Below, piece after piece: positions 1 to 12,050 of a stretch of 64,000 nucleotides of DNA. Under the pieces are notes generated by a model. The model did not search any database, was not told the DNA's origin, and saw only the letters and a program-made list of their open reading frames with translations. The position numbers and the translations under genes are program-made. The stretch is from Schistocephalus solidus (Eukaryota > Platyhelminthes > Cestoda > Diphyllobothriidea > Diphyllobothriidae): assembly GCA_017591395.1 (NCBI GenBank), contig WEDG01004610.1, positions 62,001 through 126,000 on the forward strand, in the 5' to 3' direction. Position 1 is the stretch's first letter. Every line of letters begins with the position of its first letter.

Positions 1-152
1 TGGTTATCAAAATACTCATTTTCACAATCGTTTGGAAATAGGATGAGACGTTTTCAGAAAAAGACACGGAAAACAAGAAGTATTGCTTAAGAATATCGCA
101 TCGAAATGCATTTTTCCAGAGAGTACACGTGGCGGAACGAAAATCCAATGAC
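1..152 (-). other. gnb5: 3' untranslated region of gnb5 (partial)
   Basis: Sequence downstream of the gnb5 stop codon, continuing past the window edge. No AATAAA is seen within these bases. Confidence 0.5.
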
Positions 153-3100
153 TCACGCCCACACCTGAAAAATAAAAAAAATAAAAGTAAGCTGTATTCG
201 CTGTGAATCGGGTGCTGTGCTAGGAAACAAGATAACACAGTAGAGGATATAAAAATAAGTATGATTCTTCAAATTCCCCAGAAAAAGTAGTGCTAGATTC
301 AAACTGTCAGGAGTCAAAGGTGCGAAGATTAGCAGGCCGAATCCGGTAAGCGCACGTATAGCTGATAATACAAAATTCATATCAAAAGTCTCAGTATAAC
401 CAAATAGCACGATTGATGCAGTATATGGTCAGTAGTATTGGGACTACCTCCATTCAGGTTTTCTGATAAAAAAAAAACTGTGTTTAACCTCGTGCCTATG
501 GTCTCATTTCAGATTTAAGGCATTCCTCGGGTTAGGGTGCAACCAACTGCTGATAGACAATGAGCCAAAAAGAATATTCGTCTTTCTTGGGCCTGGCTTT
601 GGGGCCGATCCGGTCCACGCCAAGAAATGCAACCGTATTTCATTTTTCCAACGCCAATTATAGGAGCTAAGATCGCACTGTCCAGCCAGACAGTGAAGCC
701 AGTAGTTAGCTCACTGCAGTTTTATATGCCAGTAAACAAATTTATTGGTTGTATTGATATCACAAGGCCGAAACAAGAATCATAGCAAAGACAAATGGGT
801 GAAACGCAAAGATCGATTAGAACATCTTGCGTGCATGGCTCATCCGCAGCGACGTTATAAGAAGCCTCACATGGTACGAATTTATGCCGCCTTTCGAAGC
901 TCACATGCGTTAAGACGTCATTAGAGTAATGCTCAGTAATGATCCTGTCTGATTGGTTGGACTCGCCATGGCAAGCGCTTTTGGGGTGCCCCTAGTGTGT
1001 AGCGGATTTCGGGCCTAGCTCGATAGGCCACTTTGCAACAATTTAATTTACAAAATAGCACGTGGTTGACTAATTTAATAATTTGTCGAATGTTTATGCG
1101 AGACGGGCAATTGTGTGAAAGACGTCGATTAGGTGGCCATTTCATTGGATGGCACCACAATGAAATAAGCCGTAGAAATGTAATTTATAAAAGTGTCAAG
1201 TCGCAGGCTCCCTTGAGAACCAACTGCGCTGAGGTTTCTTATCCTGGGACCAAAGGTTGAACTGGTCTGAAACGGGCTTATTAAAGGCAGGTCGGTAACG
1301 TGAAGAAGCCGATGAGGGTTATTTCAATTTAAAGAGACGGATAGACCTCACCCCTAGACGCTTACTATTATCTATCCTTCTGTGGTTTCAAAACATTTTA
1401 AGCAGCGTTGCCAGCTCGATATTCAAGGACTTCAATAAATAAAATTCTGAGAGCATAGTGAGGGTTCCCCTTTTCACCATCAATGCAGTCCCCATGTCAA
1501 CTTGTGGCTATTAACACCATTAATCTTCTAAAATACCCGCAAATTTTATAAAAAAATCATCAGTTGTCAGAAAGAAGCACTGACGGAGCCGATGAATGTC
1601 CAGTAAGGTTTATATAGTTAGAGAAGCACGTTTTAAAAAGGACTATTAGAGAAACCAAAACTATGCGAAGCAGGGCTTCGCTGTGTGGACGCACAACAGC
1701 CTTCATTTTCTGGTAGTTTTCGGATTTTTGCAACCCGTGAGATCAATATGTTTAGTGTGACGTTGCTTCATCACTCAGATGAGTGGCAAAGCCTATATTT
1801 TGATTTCAAAACTGGTAGGGAGTTCATAAATTGAGCAAGTATGTCAGTATGGTCACCCCTTTCTGTTAACCTTTCAAAGCATTTGCCTAGCGTTTCACCA
1901 CTACAGTATCAAATGCCACTACGCAGATGAGCGGACGAAAACTTCGGCAACGGAGGCGTGAGGCATCCACGCACACGAATGTACATAAGCAAGCTGGCAT
2001 AGTGGAAACCTCCAATCGATATACATACCCGCAGCGTCGTGTCCCAACTGCCAGTACATATGGCGTTGCCGTCAGGGCTTGTTCTCAAACAGGAAACACG
2101 GTTTTCATGTCCGTAGAGAATGGAAACACGCTTGCCCTTCAGGACGTCCCAAACGTTCAAGACGTGATCATTGTAGCCACCAAATATGAGCCGGCCTGTA
2201 AAATTCCAAAATATTGTTGACGATGCAAGTTTATCTTAACTTTACGAAAATAAAATGACGTTTTGAAAAACGCATGTAATTACAGCTCATTCTCGCTGAG
2301 AGAAAATAGTGAGTAAGCCCACCAGATCTTTCGGCAGCAGGCAAACGGGCGAGAGAATAAGTACATAGGCGGATGGGTGACTCACCGCTGAGGGAGAAGT
2401 CCACAGCATTACAACCGAAAATAACACTGTCCTTTTTATATACGCACAACTCTCGGTCAGTGCGGAGATCGAAAAGGCGAATCGTCGCATCATCTGAAGC
2501 GGTGGCGAAGGCGTCACCACTGGGGAAAAACCGAACAGCATTGACATCGGAGTCGTGTCCTTGAAAAACTTGAACGCACTGGCCGCTCCGCATATCCCAC
2601 ACATTCGCGCAGCGATCAGAACTCTATATGGGGATAGTAGCGCATTGCGAAATAATTTTTTACATCTGAGGACTACATACAAACTCGACCGTTTGCTCAA
2701 ATAGAACACGATTAATTATCAGTCTGACTAACATAAATAGGCGCACGCACAAGGCACATACAGTCCACCAAATCGGTCTAGCAGACGGATCAGTACTGCT
2801 TCAGCGAAACGATGGTCATCAATGTTCCGCTACCTATCGAATTGAGAGTACACCGATCCATTGGCTTCCCGAAGCAAACGATTTCCACGTGGATGATAAA
2901 TTTCACAAACAAGAAACCACCTGCCAGGTCTAATTCGACTAAGCTAGGATATTTTTGAAGCATTTTCTGCCTCAAACGGAGAAGCAAAGAATGTTACTAA
3001 AATTTCCGACAATACCGCTTTGAAATTTTGTATTTTCGCAATATCGTTTAGCTTGAATTTATTTGAGATGTCTTTACGGCTTTTCGGCTAAAGTATTGGC

Positions 3101-6100
3101 ATAAAAAAGCCGGATATGAATAGGCTTAAACTTTATTTTCGTGTCTTAAAATCCATAATTATGTTTGGGGGTTGAGGAAAAATATACTGCTGCGAGCAGA
3201 GATGTCCTGAATTTTTAACATGCTTTTTTTATATATCCTTGTGTTTATAGGACGGCTTTGAAGGCCTTGAAGCTAAGCTGAAATCAAACACTGATTTCCT
3301 ACAATCACATCTGCCTGAGAAGACGATAAGCCCATCGAATAAATTTTTCTCATAGGTGACTCGAATAAATCAGCTTCGTGCAGTCAGATGGAGTAGTTAT
3401 TAGAACTTCCTGCAGCCCTTGAATATCGGCGAACTTCCGCAGAAAAAAATCAAAGGCGAAATTGAGTCTGAATTTGGATACGATGAAATAGGACGAGCAA
3501 TGATCATATATAAGTTTATGTTGAGACAGCTCGTCTTCATAAATGTTTCAAATATAATCGCGGGTACATTAAAAATAAAGACTTTATAACTGTTCTGTTG
3601 AAAGGTTATGAAACACGATAGACAAACTGCTCTTATATTGACTTTGTGTGATCGACTAACTGCGCATACCGATTTTCATGACACATTTCTGCAGATTGAT
3701 AGTGTAATTTTACCATGTGAAGTTTTTCCTTATACACGCAACCCTAGAACAGGGTTTCAGATACCCTCACCTTCTGAAAACCTTGTGCTAATTTCAATTA
3801 TTCTCTACCTAATACATGTAAACAACTCGATTGATTTTTTTCTAAATTACTGACTCCTGTTCGTGCATTATATAAAAAATCGCAGGCCAGACATGACCAT
3901 GTTTCGTTCCATGAACCGATCCGGCTCAGCACTTACGTTTACTAATGACACCGAGCAAGAAGTGACTGTCAGCTGTCACATGACGATGAAAAAACTCTTT
4001 CCGACCTGGTGACAGTTCCGAAATCTTCTAATAAAATTCCCGTAATATTTCACATCCTTTATCACGCGATTCTCCAGTAACATTACAAGAGTGATTCCCG
4101 TACTTTGTCAGTACCAGAAAAATCTAGTTTGTTCGCCCCAGAGCCTGCGACATAGGTCCCATTTCTTTCCCGTTTCACAAACAACGCTTCATTCAGGTTG
4201 TCAATGAGACAAGCACTGCATGGGCGAATGTAGTATTCGCGGATGACTTGGGCTCTATGTGAAGAGCAGAGCAAGCCCAAAGAAGACTCGGATTGGTTGT
4301 CTACATAGTTTCAGCTGTCGGCAAGCAACGCTGCTGCTCTAACCATGTTCTAGAATCAAACAAGTAAATCCACCTGTGCCAGCATACGTTAATAATAGTT
4401 AAATGTAAGAAGCCGAACCTACTTATCTGAAGTTGGTATGCACGCACTGAACCTAGAGCAGATATCCACCAGAAATAGAACTCGTGTCCTTGGCAGCTGC
4501 CCGTTATAGGTGGGCTGTCAAAAAGTCGCATTCATGAACTCAGATGGGACATGCATTAATTGTCATGCATTTGGATGGTGTTTACATAGGGAGAGGAGCG
4601 CATGTAATCGCGACTGGATGACAAACATTACCATACCAGCAAATCTGTATTTTAGGGTAGATGGGATTTAACTGCTTGTTGCACATTTAGAATACATCTG
4701 GTAAGAAACTGGAAAAGTAATCGAGAAAAAAGTATAGAGTAAACTTGTTTCCATTCTTAAAGAGCCTCGAAATTTTAATCCTACTTTTCGGCTGTTTGTC
4801 ATTCAAAAGCTGTATTTTTGTTTATACCAGTATTTTTTTTATTTTTCTACAAATTCAAAACAACAGATTCTGAGTTTCAGCATTTTTTCGATTGGATACG
4901 AACACTGGGATTCTTTAAATTGTTCTGGATCGATTTAAAATCGGCCTACTTTGACATTTAACTTTATTGCTGCAGTTTCGACGTTTTCATTTCCTATTGT
5001 TTTGCTCTTTGAAGCACGTTATGTCACTTCTGTTTCAGCTGCTTGATACACTATCTCAAACCCGCTCCTTTTTCTGATATTTTTAGATGCACCTTAGTGC
5101 TCGGTTGAAAGAGGTTTATTCCATTATTCCGGGTTATGAAGGATTGCAATCTAGTTCGTAAATCCGGGAATCCCCTAATTTGATATACAAAGCTTGGATT
5201 CTAGAAAATATTTCCTAAAGGTAAATTAAAAAAGAGGTACACATTTACATAAAAAGGCCTTCTAACAGTTATGATATTTGTACTTGGTTTTCAACAGAAA
5301 ATGCCGGAAGAAAAGGATATGATGAACGTAACTGTTATACCCCTTTGGAAAGCAAATATGCGTGCATGTAAAACTATTTAAATGCTGACATTTGTCCACA
5401 ACACTTTAAAATATTACAGAAGCTGGAAATAACTCAGAAAGAACTTCAAACATCATTTAATCAAAACAAATTAAGAAAACTTACACCGGAAACAAAAACT
5501 CTCCCACATTCTGATGGAGAGTTATCAATGCACATAACATCGCCTGCGTGGCCATGAAAGCTCTGAATCATCTGTCCGGACTCAACGTCCCATAAAATAC
5601 ATGAACTGTCTCCACTTCCAGTTAAGAGTTGGTGATCCGACATGTTGAACAGACAGCATGATAAGTAAGAGCTATGGGTGGCGACTAACTTCTTTCTGGT
5701 GACGGGATCCTCGTCAGGGGTCAATGGATAAACAGTGCATTTATTATCAAGACCACTAGAGGCTTAAAACTAAAATAAACATACCCACAAGCCACAACAG
5801 CGTTGGATGGACTAAACGAACAGGCCATTACCCATGTTGTTGGCATTGAGATACAAAATTCCTTCGTCGATGAAAAGGCATCCCATACCAGAAGTTTACC
5901 ATCCTGAAGCACGATTTAGGCAGAGCTTTTTTTACTTGTGACGAGCTGACAACATGCCTTTTGTCAAGAGACCAGGCAAGACCGAGGACTTTACCCTGAT
6001 GTCCTTTTAAAATTCGTCGAACTTTCACGTTAAATGCGGGAACAGCTTCAAAGTGTTGGCTCATGCAAGTAACTTATACGTTAGCAAAAGTAAGTCACAA

Positions 6101-6196
6101 ACTTTCTCCATCGGACATTTTGCTGCGATCTTCTTCGAGTTTTCTTTTAAGAGAATCGACTTCATGCTGTAGACGGCCATCTGAATTCTCCTCCAT
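153..6196 (-). CDS. gnb5: G-protein beta-5 subunit (WD40), complete spliced gene
   Basis: Seven exons join into 345 codons: 6196-6103, 6072-5936, 5903-5785, 5755-5485, 2623-2386, 2195-2029 and 164-153 (stop TGA 155-153). All junctions are GT-AG, and reading frame and length follow vertebrate beta-5 through each one. Exon 1 encodes the charged N-terminal helix (LKRKLEEDR). The WD40 propeller follows: [89 protein letters not shown] and terminal VWA. The start ATG at 6196 directly follows an in-frame TAA. Family knowledge: beta-5 pairs with the GGL domain of R7 RGS proteins and accelerates G-alpha-i/o GTP hydrolysis, mainly in excitable cells. The divergent N-terminus and DVESGQ/DMRSGQ blades favour beta-5 over beta-1 to -4. 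No break is seen. Length is close to the 353-residue short human form. Confidence 0.93.
165..2028 (-). other. gnb5: 1.86-kb intron 6 of gnb5
   Basis: Donor GTATGT follows WDTTLR. Acceptor TTTTTTCAG precedes GTG TGG GCG TGA, which supplies the last three residues VWA and the stop. Short ORFs inside look random and I recognise no repeat. Confidence 0.75.
2196..2385 (-). other. gnb5: 190-nt intron 5 of gnb5
   Basis: Donor GTGAGT splits the glycine codon of LSG/R; acceptor TTTTACAG precedes RLIFGGYND. Phase 1. Confidence 0.88.
2624..5484 (-). other. gnb5: 2.86-kb intron 4 of gnb5
   Basis: Donor GTAAGT follows FVSG; acceptor CATATAG precedes [10 protein letters not shown]. The interior is AT-rich with stop codons in all frames. 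I recognise no gene or mobile element in it. Confidence 0.8.
5756..5784 (-). other. gnb5: 29-nt intron 3 of gnb5
   Basis: The intron begins GTATGT and ends CTCTAG. It splits a glycine codon (GG/T) in the conserved ACGGLDNKC stretch. It is the shortest intron in the gene. Confidence 0.88.
5904..5935 (-). other. gnb5: 32-nt intron 2 of gnb5
   Basis: The intron begins GTAAAAAAAG and ends GCTTCAG, in phase 0, between SSSQ and DGKLLVWD. Read-through would shift the frame, since 32 is not divisible by 3. Confidence 0.9.
6073..6102 (-). other. gnb5: 30-nt intron 1 of gnb5
   Basis: The intron begins GTTTGTG and ends ATAAG, in phase 1. Removing it joins the coiled N-terminal exon to the first WD40 exon with no length change relative to vertebrate beta-5. 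Reading through meets TGA inside it. Confidence 0.85.
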
Positions 6197-7194
6197 TTAG
6201 ACTATTGAAAATTAACTACGCGGTTGGTCACATGGACTCTCAAAATGGAACATTTTAACAATCGATGTTGATTACATTTATAGTGTTTGTATATACGTCC
6301 CACCACCATGTTCGAAGATTCCATAAATTCATATTTTGGAAGCCATATAAACTCTTCAACCAGTTTATATGTTGACAGCGTCTGACCACGGTACCTTTTC
6401 TCAAATTTTCACCAAATTGTTTTCATGCAACATGTTGCAGTTTTTCACTGAATCTCCTACAACTCATCGGTCACTATTCAAAAATCCTACAACGCAACAG
6501 TCTTTAAGCTTATTTATTTAGAACAAAGAAGAGTGCCAGTGAAAGCAGCGATAAGTTTGACCCCATTTATCCCTTCTTTTCCTGCCGGGTTGTAGAATAT
6601 AATGTCTGATAATCAAAAAGCGACTGACAACTCACGTCCACGATGAGTTAGAAAACCGGCGTTGGACAACCGAAGTAACGTTTTCGACTACGTTCCTCTA
6701 CCGTACTCGTCAACCGTAAGATTGCAAAATTAATACTACAAAGACTTTTCAGTCATTAGAAGAGGAAAGCGATTCCAATGTGACCCTACCAAGGGGCGTC
6801 TAACCCCCTTCACCAGTGGGTGTTTCTTGTTTATTACTTTGCTACCTTAGGTGAGAAACTGACCACCACTGGAAACCATCATTGAAGAAAACGCCATAGA
6901 CATGACAAATGACGGGAGAAACCGTTTGAAAATAACTTTAAAACACAAATACGCTGGATTATGGAAATTTTGCTGCTTTTTGTACAAGAGAATGCTGCAC
7001 AGGAGGCCCAGTTAGATTACTTAACTTGTGCTGTACACCATCTCAATTCAGTCCTAGCAACCGCCGTCCCCACAAATGGCCCTATTATGAGCTAAATTGG
7101 GTATGCTGTAGACTACGACCAAATTGCTGCATAACTAACCAATCCAGGCTTCCGTCAGTGAATGGTAAATAACTTCGTTATCCTAAAACAATCT
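6197..7194. other. Upstream flank of gnb5; nothing recognised
   Basis: About 1 kb of AT-rich sequence before the gypsy relic. It probably holds the gnb5 5' UTR and promoter, but I see no convincing TATA or initiator arrangement. CTTTCAATAG-like sequence just before the start codon could also be an acceptor for an untranslated exon. Confidence 0.4.
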
Positions 7195-7510
7195 GCGTGC
7201 AGTCAAACATTACATCGTTTCTACAGGGCAACTCGTTTATGCCCCTCCGCGCAGGCTTCACCAGAAAAGCTACGGATAGCTAGAAATGAGTTCGAACTCT
7301 TTAATTTTGGGAATTATTCACCCTTCTTCCAGCCTATGAGCCTCTCCACTACACATGATTTCTCTCACATATTGGCTGGAAAGACCATTCTTTCCTAGAT
7401 GGATCTAGTGAGAGCATATCATCAGTTACCGGCCGCTGAGGGAGACATCCCCAAGACTGCCGTTAAACATCCAAAAGTTTTGAGTTTGGGGAGGAAACAG
7501 ACAATAAGGC
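7195..7510 (+). mobile_element. Ty3/gypsy relic: start of reverse transcriptase
   Basis: Frame-broken reading gives VKHYIVSTGQ, ARNEFELFNFG, TTHDFSHILAGKTI and LVRAYHQLPAAEGDIPKTAV. This is the entry to a Ty3/gypsy RT, running into the motif A region where FSKIDLVRAYHQ is usual. Frameshifts and a stop before MDLVRAYHQ show decay. The RT centre, including the catalytic YxDD block, is missing. The piece belongs with the RNase H/integrase segment from about 8020. Confidence 0.82.
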
Positions 7511-7514
7511 CTTT

Positions 7515-7940
7515 ATATCTTCCAAAATTAAATGTTTACGTAATTTGCTTTTTAAAATAGCTAATTTAAACGACAACCTAATTTGCAGTGGAAGATTATT
7601 TTATCTGAAAGCATATTTGGAAACAAAATACTGAGAACGGTTAGTTGTGGAGCTAAGGGGTGGTAAAATGAGCGTGGAGGAATTATGGAATAGGGTCGAT
7701 CTACCGGAGTGAGAGCGCTAATTCGTGGCAGATTTGGGCTAGAGTTCACGTGAAACAGAAAGCAGAGCCCGGCTTCTAGTCTTCTGACCCAGAGCAATTT
7801 AATGTTAGCAAACTGGAATCCATCCGTATAAAACATACTGGATCCAGGAAGATATAATAGTTTTTGAGTGCTGTCGGCACAGTCTCGCATCAATAGGTGA
7901 CTTACCGGTTGCAGCCATGGACTTTCTTTTGACAAAAGCT
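7515..7940 (-). mobile_element. LINE C-terminal fragment inserted in the gypsy relic
   Basis: A minus-strand ORF (7561-7935) contains VRRLEAGLCFLFHVN followed by SPNLPRIS. This resembles the tail of CR1-like RT proteins and the minus-strand reading near 12390-12490, so both are probably the same family. It separates the gypsy RT start from the gypsy RNase H, so it is likely an insertion that also removed the RT centre. Confidence 0.55.
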
Positions 7941-8019
7941 ACAACTGGCTCAGACTCGCTACAGTAAGTTTTCTTGTGAACTTCTTGCTATATAACTGAT
8001 TATTCGTCATTTTCACCAC

Positions 8020-9257
8020 CATTTAGAGGGAAGAGATTTTCAGATTCCTACTGACCACAAACTTCTCACTTATGCCCTCAAGGCCAAGTCAGGCAGTGAA
8101 GTGCGTCACCTGGACTATATATCGCAGTTTACTCCTTATATCCGCTTCGTCTGGGGCAGTTACAATATCTTTGATGATAAAGTTTCCAGACCGTTCATCA
8201 ACACCCTATCGTCTAACTTCAACCTGGTGAAGCTTGCAGACCTCCAACTAGAAGATGGGTATATTACTGATCTGCGTACGTCTGCTACTCTGCAGCTTCT
8301 TGGTGCACCACTTCCGGCATCACCAGGTAAGATTTTATGCGACTGGTCCACAGGCACTCCCCGACATGCTGTTTCACTATCCTACTGTAAGTCATTGTTT
8401 GACTATTTTCGATCTTTGGCGCAATCCGGCATCCGCGCTGGTCGAAAAATAATCGCTGCTTGCTTTGTTTGGCCGAAGATGAACTGTAAATTTGCCCTTT
8501 GGACTAGGCAATGTTTAGCGTGCCAGAAACACAAAATTAATTGTCATACCGTTTCCGCACCAAGCATACCTGCCGTTCCGGACGTTCCATTCCATCACGT
8601 CCACTTAGACTTAGTTGGGCCGTTACTACCTTCACGTGGACACACAAATATTCTCACAGCAGTCCACCGTTTAACGTGGGGGCTTATTTTGTTTCCGATC
8701 ACCGTGGTCTTCCCGAACCACTGGATCGCCAATTTTTGTGTGCCAGCCACCATTAACACTGACCATGGAAGCCTATTTCAATCTTATCTCTTACGTGAGT
8801 TCATTTAACTGCTTGGGTGTACGCATATCACAACCACGGCATAACACCCTGCTTCCAATGGCCTCGTGGAATTCCTGCACTGTCAACTCAAGGCATCAAT
8901 GATGATTAACGTAGACAAAACTGGGTTGAGTGACAACCTACCTCTCGTTCTTTTGGGTATTAAATTAGCTGTCAAGGAGGACGTTCAATGCACTGCGGCT
9001 GAACTTGTGTACGATGTACCTCTTAACCTGCCCGGCGAACTTGTGCAGTCCTCCACTGTAAACAACAGCATGTGAATTCTTTTATGCGACAATTGAAACA
9101 ACGCGTGGCTTAAATGCGTCCAACTCCAACCCACCCAACACCCAAACGCGTGCTTGTGTAAGTGAACCTTAAATCGGCTCCGTTCGTCTTCGTCCTGTAT
9201 GATGCAGTTTTCAAGCCTATTTGTTCCTCTTATGATGACCCATGCAATGTGCTTTCA
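8020..9257 (+). mobile_element. Ty3/gypsy relic: RNase H and integrase
   Basis: The RNase H end reads DHKLLTYALKAKSG, then RHLDYISQFTPYIRFV. Linker and integrase follow: CLACQKHKIN (zinc-binding half), VHLDLVGPLLPSRGHT (motif with the first integrase Asp), TINTDHGSLFQS (second Asp region) and PASNGLVEFLHCQLKASM (third acidic region). After 9160 comes LKSAPFVFVLYDAVFKP...YDDPCNVLSF, the post-core region. Stops and shifts after 8808 make it non-functional. The reading continues beyond the inserted LINE at 10504. Confidence 0.85.
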
Positions 9258-10503
9258 TTTTGTATATTGTATATTTTGAAGGGTTACAGGCATTGCCCTT
9301 GATGACCCTATTAATGTTAGGTTATCATTGCATGTGTACAGTCAATATAAAATGTTGTACATTTTAAAATGTTTGAGTCAGAGCATAACATAACTTCAAA
9401 TGCGTTTTCACAGCCATAAGCGAAACATTGTGGAAGAAAAGTAGAGCCCGAAAGATTTTAAAAGGCTGGTTTTAAGAAATCAGGCTGTGACAGTCGTCTT
9501 TTGTCAAATACAATGCAATCAAGCCTTCTTTTAAAATCAATAATGCTTTCAGAGGTAACCATCTCACTTGGTAACGAGTTCCAAGGTCGAACCACTCGTT
9601 GGCTGAAAGAAAACTTTCTGAGGTTTAATCGCGTGCGTTCGCTATTAACCTTGTAAGGATGACCACGCAGATGAGTTGTGCAGGCAAAGTCGAAGAAATC
9701 CTCCGATCTCAGGGTGGAATCATGGCCCCGGATAATCCGGAATGTCCAGAGCAGGCTACACCGTAAGTGCCTGTAGGAAATAGGAAATAAGTCAAGCTTT
9801 TTCAATCTTTATTGGTACGGTAAAGTCTTAAGACCGTCAACCATCTTCGTTGCTCTCCGTTGCACCTGTTCGAGGAGGTCAACATCTTTCTTCATCCACG
9901 GTATCCAAGCTGGTACTCCGTAATCTAAATGTGGTCTCACAAAGGCGCCATAGACTTTTCCCGAATAGATCAGGGGAATATTTTTAAACGCACGTCTGAT
10001 CCAATGTAGTGTACATGTTGCCTTCTGGACTGCTTTCTTACAGTGTTCTGAGGGGCATCAAATTCACAGTTGTCCACATGCCCAGATCTTTGTATGTTTC
10101 GAGCTCTTTTAATGCAGTGCCATTAATAAAGTACTGGTGTCTCAGAGATACTTTTTCGACCGGCGCTTAGATGTGGGATCACGCACTTGGATACATTAAA
10201 CTTAGAAGCCACTTAGCCGACCAGGCACTTAGTTTGTCGATATTCGATTGTAACCCTTTTGCGTCATCAGCGCAGCTGACTTCAGTCCATATTTTAATGT
10301 CATCTGCAAACATGACAGCTTCACAATCTAGGTCGTTGAGACAGTCGTTCACGTAGATTAGGAAGAGTAGGGGGCCCAAAACAGAACCCTGTGGAACACC
10401 ACTTTCTACTTTTACCCATTCTGAGCTAGAGTTTCCAACAACAACTCTCTGTACTCTGAAAGACAAGAAACTCTTGATCCAATTGAAAAGTTTTCCTTGA
10501 ATT
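9258..10503 (-). mobile_element. 5'-truncated CR1-like LINE inserted in gypsy
   Basis: The minus strand carries RT motifs VESGVPQGSVLGPLLF, YVNDCLNDL and AVMFADDIKIW (catalytic FADD intact; ORF 10179-10466). Frame-broken linker and the C-terminal tail follow at 9458-9805 (RSEDFFDFACTTHLRGHPYKV, RVVRPWNSLP). The 3' end shows AAATATACAATATA. The element starts inside the RT, which is typical 5' truncation. A second copy lies at 20035-21409 on the other strand with the same 3' UTR. Gypsy coding resumes directly after its 5' end. Confidence 0.85.
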
Positions 10504-10690
10504 CCTACGTTCCAAGTATTATGTCATTCAGAAGGCTGACAAGACTGACATGGTCTCCATCGACAGACTTAAGGCAGCCTACCTTGAGTGCATTCCGCCG
10601 CCCGTTGTTCCATCAAATCCCCCACACCACCACCATGCTATTCACCCATTTCGGTCCTTTCCACTCAACCGCTACACTTGACCTACCCAT
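10504..10690 (+). mobile_element. Ty3/gypsy relic: end of integrase
   Basis: The reading is RSKYYVIQKADKTDMVSIDR followed by LKAAYLECIPPPV and a His/Pro-rich tail. It matches the C-terminal end of flatworm gypsy integrases and continues the reading broken at VLSF near 9255. Confidence 0.8.
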
Positions 10691-11527
10691 CCACCCATTT
10701 TGCTACGCTTTTTTTCACCATCACGCATTTTTTCCTCGTTCTGGTAGACCTATCTATTTTCCTGCCAAGCTTTAGCACTTTTTCGTGTAATTGGTTTTGC
10801 ATTTTTTATCGAGTGATTTTTTTGTACAACAAACGCTCTGTTGGGAGAGTTTTTTAGGTATTTGTAAAATTTATATTTTGTATGTTTCTTGCTCACCTGA
10901 AACTTAATGTATATTTGGTTAAATTTACTCAACAATACATGCAGTGAACTTTGACTTGCAACTAAGCGTCTCCTGTTTTTGCTGCTGCGCGTCGTCAGCG
11001 CTTTCTTAATTTTGCTCAGCTGCCTCGAGCATTTGCAGACAATCGCAACGATCGATCTTCGTTCCTCAATCAAATTCCACCCGACGTGATCTCAATTGAG
11101 TTGCTGGCCCTTCTTATCATCATTTGTGCACAACCTTCTGAATATAGTGTAGAACTCATTACAAATCTCAACAAAACTTGCTAACTAAGAGGGCTACGTT
11201 TACTTGAGTCTGCATTATAACAATCCTCTGTCATTTTTACCGTCCTTTTGTCGTTTTGTAGTTTAGATAAACATTTCCCCACTTAGCGTTAGATTTTTAC
11301 TCATTAGCTTTTAGTAGTTTTAATCTTTGTTTAAACAAAAGGTGCCTTTAAAGACTTTCCAGCGAAGGTGACATCGCAGCATCTGTAGGCAGAGCAATAA
11401 GCACACTCATTGTGCTTTAAATACTCACCAAACCTCATATTTCATGGACTGTCAGCAATTCGATGATACTAGCTATCAAAATTTGAAAATGGCTTCGTGG
11501 ATTTAAGGATGCTTCTGAAGCAAAATA
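10691..11527. other. Possible gypsy 3' flank; no gene recognised
   Basis: T-rich sequence after the gypsy stop codon. A 3' LTR would be expected hereabouts, but no second LTR copy exists in the window to compare with, so none is called. Confidence 0.3.
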
Positions 11528-12050
11528 CTGATTTAGAATTTATATTTCTTTAGCGCCGGGAAGGCATTGTCAAAACAAAAATTCGTAACGAATTAAACTT
11601 ATGACAATGTGTGCAGATAAAATGTACAAATATTTAATAATGCAGGCAAAATTTTTCATGTTTGTGCAATATTAAGCGATGTTTTAAAATTGATTGTGAA
11701 CTAAAAAATAGGCAGGGAAAAAAAACTACCTTAAAAATGGAGGCAGAGTTCAATAAAAATCCATTTTTGGAAAGAGGGTAGGAGAAAAAACCTGCCTGTT
11801 AAAATAAGGTAAATGAGTAGAGTGGGTTAATACTGCAGAAGCAGTTCAGAATGAGATAATGAAACGTCGATATAGTTCGTTCTTGATCAGTTAGGAACAT
11901 GAAACAAAATCTCGCGAAAAGGCGTCAGCGAACTTGAGGCCTTAGCATCTTAGGATCCCGAATTGAATTCTGATGATGGTAAGTATCCAACGCAATGGAA
12001 GCATTAACAACTGAGTACGTCTTAATGTGTACGTCCGAACGACTTCATCT
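11528..12050. repeat. Left arm of 0.52-kb imperfect inverted repeat
   Basis: The reverse complement aligns along its whole length to 13500-14020. Shared blocks include ACGAACTATATCGACGTTTC, TACTTACCATCATCAGAATT and AACATCGCT. By eye roughly 80-85% identical. The spacer of about 1.45 kb holds a LINE RT. Confidence 0.82.
11713..11794. repeat. CAG/run/CTCC...GGAG palindromic motif, site 1
   Basis: The plus strand starts CAGGGAAAAAAAACTACCTT and ends GGTAGGAGAAAAAACCTG. On the minus strand this reads CAG-T6-CTCCTACC...GGTAG-T8-CCCTG. The interior is a second hairpin, AAAAATGGA...TCCATTTTT, with loop AGAGTTCAATA. Confidence 0.6.

Noticed and set aside
1900..1925. Alternative last gnb5 exon just downstream of exon 6 (TAG/TGG TGA)
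   Set aside because: It would lack the conserved Val and Ala of the VWA terminus, while the 153-164 exon supplies all three residues in frame with a better acceptor.
2287..2709. 140-codon minus-strand ORF overlapping gnb5 exon 5
   Set aside because: Different frame from the conserved WD40 exon; an open shadow only.
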